Assembly: GCA_028684405.1 (NCBI GenBank)
Contig: JAQUGA010000010.1
Coordinates: 1 to 28,314, forward strand
Length of the DNA stretch: 28,314 bases
From: Bacteroidales bacterium
Lineage (GTDB): Bacteria > Bacteroidota > Bacteroidia > Bacteroidales > WCHB1-69
Reading direction: 5' to 3'
Below, in pieces: positions 23,767-28,314 of the stretch; the first letter of the stretch is position 1; each line of letters starts with the position of its first letter. The notes under the pieces are model-generated. The model was not told the DNA's origin, did no database searches, and saw only the letters and a program-made list of their open reading frames with translations. Made by a program: the position numbers and the translations under genes.

Positions 23767-24948
23767 ATGAAAACGATAAAAAACAGCATAGGAGTAGAGA
23801 CTATTATTTTTGCAGAAACTTTTGAAAGCGAAGCACTTGCTCAAGTGAAACGACTGATTGAATTTGAGGCATACCAAAATTCAAAAATTAGAATTATGCC
23901 CGATGCCCACGCTGGCAAAGGTTGTACGATAGGAACCACCATGACCATTGACGATAAAGTGACACCCAATTTGGTTGGGGTCGACATTGGATGTGGTATG
24001 CTCACGATTAAATTGAAAAATAACGAAATTGATTTCAAAAAACTCGATGCCGTTGTTAAGTCTAAAATACCCAGTGGTTTCAATGTCCATCAGAAAGCTC
24101 AAAAAGAGTTTGATTTTTCAAATTTACGTTGCCAAAACCATGTAGATGTTGATAGAGCTAAGCTTTCTATTGGCTCTTTGGGAGGTGGTAATCATTTTAT
24201 TGAACTTGGAAAGTACGATAAAACCGGAGATTTGTATTTGATAATTCATTCAGGCAGCCGAAAGTTGGGTGGCGATGTTTGTACTTATTATCAAGATAAA
24301 GCGGTGCAATTATCTGGAGCTCATATTAAGCCAAAAGATCTTGTTAAACAGTTGAAAGCGCAAGGAAGAGAAAACGAGATTGATTTTCAAATTTTGAAAC
24401 TGAAATCCGCCACTTCTTATCGAGATTTAGCTTATTTAACCGGCGAAAATTTTTCGGATTATATGAATGACATGGCCATTGTTCAGAAGTTTGCAGGATT
24501 AAATCGAGAAACCATGGCCGATATTATATTGAAAGAAATGGATTTACAGGAAACAGAGCGTTTTGAAACCATTCATAATTACATCGATTTTAATCGGATG
24601 ATTTTGCGAAAAGGAGCTGTTTCGGCAGAAAAAGGAGAAATGCTTTTGATTCCGATGAACATGCGTGACGGATCGCTGCTTTGCATAGGAAAAGGAAATG
24701 AAAATTGGAATTTTTCGGCACCTCATGGTGCAGGTCGATTAATGAGTCGCAGCAAAGCATTTCGGAAGCTAAATATGAATGATTTTAAAGAGTCAATGAA
24801 AGGAATTTACAGCAGCTCTGTGCTCACTAAAACCTTAGATGAGGCACCTCAGGCCTATAAATCAATGAAAGAAATCCGCTTGGCTATTGCCGATACTGTG
24901 GATGTTTTGGGAGTGATCAAACCGCTGTATAATTTTAAAGCACATTAA
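23767..24948 (+). CDS. rtcB: RtcB-family tRNA/RNA-splicing ligase
   Basis: 393 aa from the ATG at 23767; a TTG at 23713 is rejected because it adds residues before the family start and overlaps the divergent gene. RtcB joins RNA 3'-phosphate (or 2',3'-cyclic phosphate) and 5'-OH ends using GTP and manganese. Signatures: MPDAHAGKGCTIG (44-56), the metal site GVDIGCGM with D73 and C76, SLGGGNHFIEL (137-147; H143, E146), HSGSR (161-165) and APHGAGRLMSR, whose histidine is the one guanylylated in E. coli RtcB. Slightly shorter than the 408-aa E. coli protein. No rtcA, rtcR or archease gene is near. It may act in RNA repair. Strong bidirectional terminator follows. Confidence 0.93.
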   Translation: MKTIKNSIGVETIIFAETFESEALAQVKRLIEFEAYQNSKIRIMPDAHAGKGCTIGTTMTIDDKVTPNLVGVDIGCGMLTIKLKNNEIDFKKLDAVVKSKIPSGFNVHQKAQKEFDFSNLRCQNHVDVDRAKLSIGSLGGGNHFIELGKYDKTGDLYLIIHSGSRKLGGDVCTYYQDKAVQLSGAHIKPKDLVKQLKAQGRENEIDFQILKLKSATSYRDLAYLTGENFSDYMNDMAIVQKFAGLNRETMADIILKEMDLQETERFETIHNYIDFNRMILRKGAVSAEKGEMLLIPMNMRDGSLLCIGKGNENWNFSAPHGAGRLMSRSKAFRKLNMNDFKESMKGIYSSSVLTKTLDEAPQAYKSMKEIRLAIADTVDVLGVIKPLYNFKAH

Positions 24949-24954
24949 TGACAC

Positions 24955-24985
24955 AAAAAAAGGCAATATTAATATTGCCTTTTTT
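24955..24985. terminator. Bidirectional terminator between rtcB and the HMA-like gene
   Basis: A perfect palindrome (AAAAAAAGGCAATATT followed by AATATTGCCTTTTTT) with T-runs on both strands lies between convergent stops at 24948 and 25003, so it can serve both genes. Confidence 0.9.
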
Positions 24986-25002
24986 GAAGAAAAGTCTTTA
25001 TT

Positions 25003-25371
25003 CTAGTGGTCGTGATTATGGTCATGACCTTCTTCGCCGTGACTACACGCTTTATTGATTTTTTTATTGGGATCTGAAAATTCGGTTAGATAACCGATTT
25101 TTTCAATGGCTTCTACCAAACCCTCTTTTGTAATTACTGCTGTTTTGTGTTTGATGCTTAATACTTTTGTTTCTAAGTCGGCATTTACATCCACAACACC
25201 ATCCACTTCGGCCAAACGTGTTTCTAATAATTTTTTTCCGTTCGCACAATGGAAAAATACTTTTACTTTTAGAACTGGATCTTTATCAGTGGTTGCTTGT
25301 GCATAAACATTGGAGCCTGCAAAAAAGAAAACCAATGTGATAATCATAATTAATGGAACGATTTTTTTCAT
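25003..25371 (-). CDS. Exported HMA-like heavy-metal-associated protein with His-rich tail
   Basis: 122 aa from the ATG at 25371; the 60 codons further upstream run through the promoter and lack similarity. A signal peptide (MKKIVPLIMIITLVFFFAGSNVYAQ) sends it to the periplasm. Residues about 34-96 have the HMA ferredoxin-like pattern (VKVFFHCANGKKLLETRLAE then VDVNADLETKVLSIKH, and a final IEKIGY). Where copper chaperones have MxCxxC this protein has HCANGK, so only one cysteine remains. The tail after residue 105, ACSHGEEGHDHNHDH, has five histidines and probably binds metal ions. Role in periplasmic copper or zinc handling is inferred. Divergent from the amidotransferase gene. Confidence 0.78.
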   Translation of the reverse strand: MKKIVPLIMIITLVFFFAGSNVYAQATTDKDPVLKVKVFFHCANGKKLLETRLAEVDGVVDVNADLETKVLSIKHKTAVITKEGLVEAIEKIGYLTEFSDPNKKINKACSHGEEGHDHNHDH

Positions 25372-25402
25372 GTTTAAAGTTTTATTTGTGGTTTTTAGAC
25401 TA

Positions 25403-25410
25403 CAAAGATA
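25403..25410 (-). promoter_or_regulatory. Bacteroidota -7 promoter box for the HMA-like gene
   Basis: Minus-strand TATCTTTG matches TAnnTTTG, 31 bp before the ATG at 25371. It shares a 163-bp divergent region with the amidotransferase promoter. Confidence 0.55.
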
Positions 25411-25462
25411 TATAAAAATAGTTTTATTTAGTTTAATAACGCTTAGATAAAAATCTATTTTG

Positions 25463-25470
25463 TAAATTTG
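25463..25470 (+). promoter_or_regulatory. Bacteroidota -7 promoter box for the amidophosphoribosyltransferase-like gene
   Basis: TAAATTTG matches TAnnTTTG, 64 bp before the ATG at 25535. A 9-bp direct repeat TTTGTCGAT (25467-25475 and 25488-25496, 21 bp apart) overlaps the box and could be an operator. Confidence 0.55.
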
Positions 25471-25494
25471 TCGATATTTAAAACGTTTTTGTCG

Positions 25495-25542
25495 ATGGCG
25501 ACCTTGCGTTATACATTCAAAATTAGAATCAAAAATGAGTGA
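25495..25542 (+). other. Possible 15-codon leader ORF before the amidotransferase gene
   Basis: ATG at 25495 opens a frame coding MATLRYTFKIRIKNE that ends in TGA at 25540-25542, overlapping the ATG at 25535 in another frame (ATGAGTGA). It is within the predicted transcript. No ribosome-binding site is visible, so translation is unproven. Confidence 0.25.
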
Positions 25543-27436
25543 TAAAATCAAGCATGAGTGCGGAATAGCACATATCAGACTGTTAAAACCCTTGGAGTAT
25601 TATTCTGCAAAGTACGGTTCTGCCTTTTGGGGTGTTAATAAGCTTTATTTATTAATGGAAAAGCAACATAATCGTGGTCAGGATGGAGCTGGAGTTGCCG
25701 GTATTAAGCTGGATCCCGAGCCAGGAACTCGTTTTATTAGTCGCGTTCGTTCAAATTCGAATACTCCTATAAAAGATTGTTTTAGTGATATTTACGGTAA
25801 TATTGCAAAGATGACGGGCGATAACGAAGGCAGGATAGCCGATGTTCAGTGGTTGAAAAAAAACACTGATTTTGCTTGCGAATTATTGCTTGGGCACCTA
25901 AGATATGGAACCTTTGGGAAGAATGAAATTTCGAATCTGCATCCCTTTATTCGGAACAATAATTGGATTACTCGAAATTTGGTAGTTGCCGGAAACTTTA
26001 ATATGACCAATGTGGATGAATTGTTAGAAACACTCATCGAAATTGGTCAACATCCCATAGAAACTTCCGATACGGTTACTATTCTTGAAAAAATCGGAAA
26101 CTTTGTAGATGAAGAGGTTGAAAGTCTTTATTTTAAATACAAGGAACTTGGTATTTCCAAAAAAGAAGCAACCGAATTAATAGCGAGTGATATGAATGTC
26201 CAATATATTTTGCAGCGATCGGCCAAATATTGGGACGGTGGATATGTGATTTGTGGTATGTTAGGACATGGTGATTCATTTGTTATGCGAGATCCAAATG
26301 GCATTCGCCCAGCATTTTATTATCAAGATGATGAGGTGGTTGTGGTAGCTTCGGAACGAGCTGCAATACAAACTGCTTTTAACATCACAGAAAAAGAGAT
26401 TAAAGATGTGATCCCCGGACATGCTTTGATTATTCGTAAAAACGGTGAAGTAAGCATGAAAGAAATTATTCCTCAAAAAGAGCTGAAACAATGTTCTTTC
26501 GAGCGTATCTATTTTTCCAGAGGAACCGATCTTGATATTTATAAAGAACGGAAAAAACTGGGTGCTTCACTCACAAAATCTATTTTGGAATCAGTTTCGT
26601 ACGATTTTAAAAACACCGTTTTTTCATATATTCCAAATACAGCCATTGTCGCTTTTTATGGAATGTTTGATGAGTTAAGACATTTTTGCAACGATATTAA
26701 ACGCGATAAAATTCTGGAAGCAGCGGACAGATTGACTCCCGAATCTTTGGACGAGATATTATCTCTTATGCCCCGCATTGACCAAGTAGCCGTAAAAGAT
26801 GCAAAACTTCGAACTTTTATTACGCAAGATAGCCAGAGAGACGATTTAGTGGCACACGTTTATGACATAACCTACGGAACTGTTGAAAAAGATGTTGATA
26901 ATTTGGTTGTATTAGACGATTCAATTGTTCGAGGTACAACCCTGAAAAAGAGTATTATACGTATGTTGTCACGACTGTCGCCCAAGAAAATTGTGATTGC
27001 TTCATCGGCTCCGCAAATTCGATATCCCGATTGTTATGGAATCGATATGGCTAAAATGAGTGAATTTATCGCTTTTCAAGCGGTTATTCATTTACTGAAA
27101 GAGACTAAGCAAACCAGCATTATCAACGATGTTTATAAAAAATGCAAAGCCCAAGAAAAGCTTCCAAAAGAAGAAGTGGTAAATTATGTTCGCGAAATTT
27201 ATAAACCTTTTACAACACAACAAATTTCGGATAAAATTGCGGAATTGGTTACTCCAAGGGATTGTAAGATCCCAATAGAAGTCATTTTTAACACCATTGA
27301 AGATTTACATTTATCTTGCCCAAATAATACCGGGGATTGGTATTTTACAGGATACTACCCCACTCCAGGCGGAAACAAAGTAGTCAATAAATCTTTTATC
27401 AATTATATTGAAGGGAAAAACACAAGAGCTTACTAG
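25535..27436 (+). CDS. Amidophosphoribosyltransferase-like protein (long Bacteroidota paralogue of PurF)
   Basis: 633 aa, about 150 more than canonical PurF. PurF makes 5-phosphoribosylamine from PRPP and glutamine. The N-terminal glutaminase (class II, Ntn) domain is recognisable: C9 in HECGIA as likely nucleophile, KQHNRGQDGAG, GHLRYGTFG, the NLHPFIRNNNW block and GNFNMTN, and RDPNGIRPAFYY; the C-terminal phosphoribosyltransferase domain has the PRPP loop VVLDDSIVRGTT. Extra sequence sits mainly before and after the PRPP domain; the end, YFTGYYPTPGG, matches PurF's CFTGxYPT segment but without its cysteine. Eight residues precede C9, so a propeptide or processing is possible. It may be a second purine amidotransferase or a related activity; the canonical purF is not in the window, so the symbol is withheld. 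Confidence 0.85.
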   Translation: MSDKIKHECGIAHIRLLKPLEYYSAKYGSAFWGVNKLYLLMEKQHNRGQDGAGVAGIKLDPEPGTRFISRVRSNSNTPIKDCFSDIYGNIAKMTGDNEGRIADVQWLKKNTDFACELLLGHLRYGTFGKNEISNLHPFIRNNNWITRNLVVAGNFNMTNVDELLETLIEIGQHPIETSDTVTILEKIGNFVDEEVESLYFKYKELGISKKEATELIASDMNVQYILQRSAKYWDGGYVICGMLGHGDSFVMRDPNGIRPAFYYQDDEVVVVASERAAIQTAFNITEKEIKDVIPGHALIIRKNGEVSMKEIIPQKELKQCSFERIYFSRGTDLDIYKERKKLGASLTKSILESVSYDFKNTVFSYIPNTAIVAFYGMFDELRHFCNDIKRDKILEAADRLTPESLDEILSLMPRIDQVAVKDAKLRTFITQDSQRDDLVAHVYDITYGTVEKDVDNLVVLDDSIVRGTTLKKSIIRMLSRLSPKKIVIASSAPQIRYPDCYGIDMAKMSEFIAFQAVIHLLKETKQTSIINDVYKKCKAQEKLPKEEVVNYVREIYKPFTTQQISDKIAELVTPRDCKIPIEVIFNTIEDLHLSCPNNTGDWYFTGYYPTPGGNKVVNKSFINYIEGKNTRAY

Positions 27437-27466
27437 TCATCTTTTTATAGAGTGTTTGTTTTCTTG

Positions 27467-27501
27467 AAAAGCTAAATTAGTGTTTGATAATTTAGCTTTT
27501 T
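27467..27501. terminator. Bidirectional terminator between the amidotransferase and AraC-type genes
   Basis: A perfect 13-bp stem (AAAAGCTAAATTA 27467-27479 with TAATTTAGCTTTT 27488-27500), 8-nt loop and T-runs on both strands lies between the convergent stops at 27436 and 27515. Confidence 0.88.
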
Positions 27502-27514
27502 CATTGCAATTTTT

Positions 27515-28314
27515 TTACCGAACTTTCGTGATTAAAGATAAAAGGTTTTTTCCATAATGTTTTTTGTATTCTCTAATCATTGCATTTTGAGAGTCGAATC
27601 CAGTTTTTTTCACCAATTCAGGTAAGGAAATGTTTTGACTTTTTAAAATAATTTTTTGAACTTCTGCACAGCGGATTTTGTTAACATAATGTGAAAAATC
27701 GCAACCATATACATTTTTCAAAGCATTTGAAAGTTTCAAGCGATCTATCTTTAGAATAATGCAAACATCCCAAATTTTCAAGTCTGGATCCAAATGTAAC
27801 ATATTTAGTTCAAAAGCCTCTTTGAGCTTGCAAATGATTTCATTATCAGATAGGTGCTCTTCCTGGTTTTTGCTATTGGTATCCATTTTTTTGTCAAACA
27901 TAATTTCCAAAGCTACTTGCTTTTGCTTCAGTCCAGTGTATCCGATCATAAAAAGCAAAATTGAAAAAAGCAGGGAGGGGAAAATCAAAATGTTAAAATT
28001 ATATACAAATATTTCTTTGCCAATAGTGTTGACAAAAAAGCTGGAAAAAGAAGTTAAAGCGAAAAAGACGATTAAGATTTTTACCCATAACAAAGCTTTT
28101 TCATCCACATTTGAGTAGTATTCACGAATTTGTTTTGAATGAAGACGTAAGACTCTAATGCTCATTAGTAAGTAAAACAATACCTGAAGTGAAAACACAA
28201 TTCGGGATGAATAGTATGTGATATATCTGAATTTTATTATAGACGCTGTGGATTCTCCAGGAAAAGAATGTATTGAATAAGCAAAATAATCCAGTCGCTC
28301 TTGTTGGTTCATTA
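27515..28314 (-). CDS. Membrane-bound AraC-type transcriptional regulator, partial at the window edge
   Basis: At least 265 aa; the frame is open to the right edge, so the real start may be beyond 28314 although an ATG exists at 28312. Three hydrophobic segments (about 33-52, 75-95, 102-125) precede a C-terminal AraC/XylS helix-turn-helix: LKIWDVCIILKIDRLKLSNALKNVYG with first recognition helix, then FSHYVNKIRCAEVQKIIL and SLPELVKKTGFDSQNAMIREYKKHYGKN. Similar multi-TM plus AraC proteins in Bacteroidota act as membrane sensors that regulate nearby genes; the signal and targets are unknown. The N-terminal membrane part appears incomplete compared with six- or seven-helix relatives. Confidence 0.85.
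   Translation of the reverse strand, partial: MNQQERLDYFAYSIHSFPGESTASIIKFRYITYYSSRIVFSLQVLFYLLMSIRVLRLHSKQIREYYSNVDEKALLWVKILIVFFALTSFSSFFVNTIGKEIFVYNFNILIFPSLLFSILLFMIGYTGLKQKQVALEIMFDKKMDTNSKNQEEHLSDNEIICKLKEAFELNMLHLDPDLKIWDVCIILKIDRLKLSNALKNVYGCDFSHYVNKIRCAEVQKIILKSQNISLPELVKKTGFDSQNAMIREYKKHYGKNLLSLITKVR

Noticed and set aside
1..28314. Mobile elements, CRISPR arrays, phage genes or integration scars
   Set aside because: I saw no transposase, integrase, spaced direct repeats or truncated tRNA copies; gene content looks like ordinary chromosome.

Overview
The window is AT-rich chromosomal DNA from a member of the Bacteroidota, probably a free-living or sediment/marine relative of the Bacteroidales-Flavobacteriia side; I do not place it lower. 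Reasons: Bacteroidota-type genes (SecA with a SEC-C zinc tail, a WbqC-like protein, a TPR-SPOR protein, an IPExxxVDY-like protein, the long 633-aa amidophosphoribosyltransferase paralogue, the NifJ-linked type of dihydroorotate-dehydrogenase-like protein), almost no Shine-Dalgarno sequences, and the Bacteroidota -7 promoter box TAnnTTTG in front of at least eleven transcription units. I see no mobile element, CRISPR array, phage or integration scar; this is ordinary core chromosome with a few oddities.

Layout. 1-2133 is the C-terminal two thirds of secA, followed 8 nt later by a WbqC-like gene. 2932-4293 encodes an exported TPR-SPOR protein and 4410-4877 a membrane methyltransferase of the isoprenylcysteine type. 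5052-6492 is a two-gene unit (IPExxxVDY-like protein and an omega-amidase-like nitrilase). Converging on it from 9427 to 6506 is a large FAD/iron-sulfur oxidoreductase gene interrupted by one in-frame TAA codon at 6896-6898. 9558-11210 encodes a lipoprotein of the dipeptidyl-peptidase III (M49) type and ends in a textbook terminator. 11417-13570 is a compact redox operon: OsmC-type hydroperoxide reductase, an atypical thioredoxin-fold protein, TrxB and a membrane-anchored TrxA. glpK (13763-15253) and gcvP (15412-18282, minus strand) converge, each with its own hairpin terminator. Then, on the minus strand, come a NifU-type Fe-S scaffold domain protein and a PrsW-type membrane protease; on the plus strand an elongator tRNA-Met(CAT) with an almost perfect promoter and terminator. 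20311-23739 (minus) holds an NAPE-PLD-like metallo-beta-lactamase, a dihydroorotate-dehydrogenase-like protein and a small MscS-like membrane protein; the last is head to head with rtcB (23767-24948), only 27 bp between start codons. A periplasmic HMA-like protein with a His-rich tail (minus) and the PurF-like amidotransferase (plus) diverge from a shared 163-bp region, and the window ends in a partial membrane-bound AraC-type regulator.

How the genes work together: the only clear functional cluster is the OsmC/thioredoxin operon (peroxide detoxification plus NADPH-driven thiol reduction). The rest are mostly single-gene units for secretion, glycerol and glycine catabolism, Fe-S assembly, RNA repair and purine-type amidotransfer. 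The items most worth a second look are the premature stop in the FAD/Fe-S oxidoreductase, the thioredoxin-fold protein lacking the CxxC motif, the HExxH variant of the M49 peptidase, and the HMA protein that has lost its CxxC pair. I did not find a convincing wholly new system.
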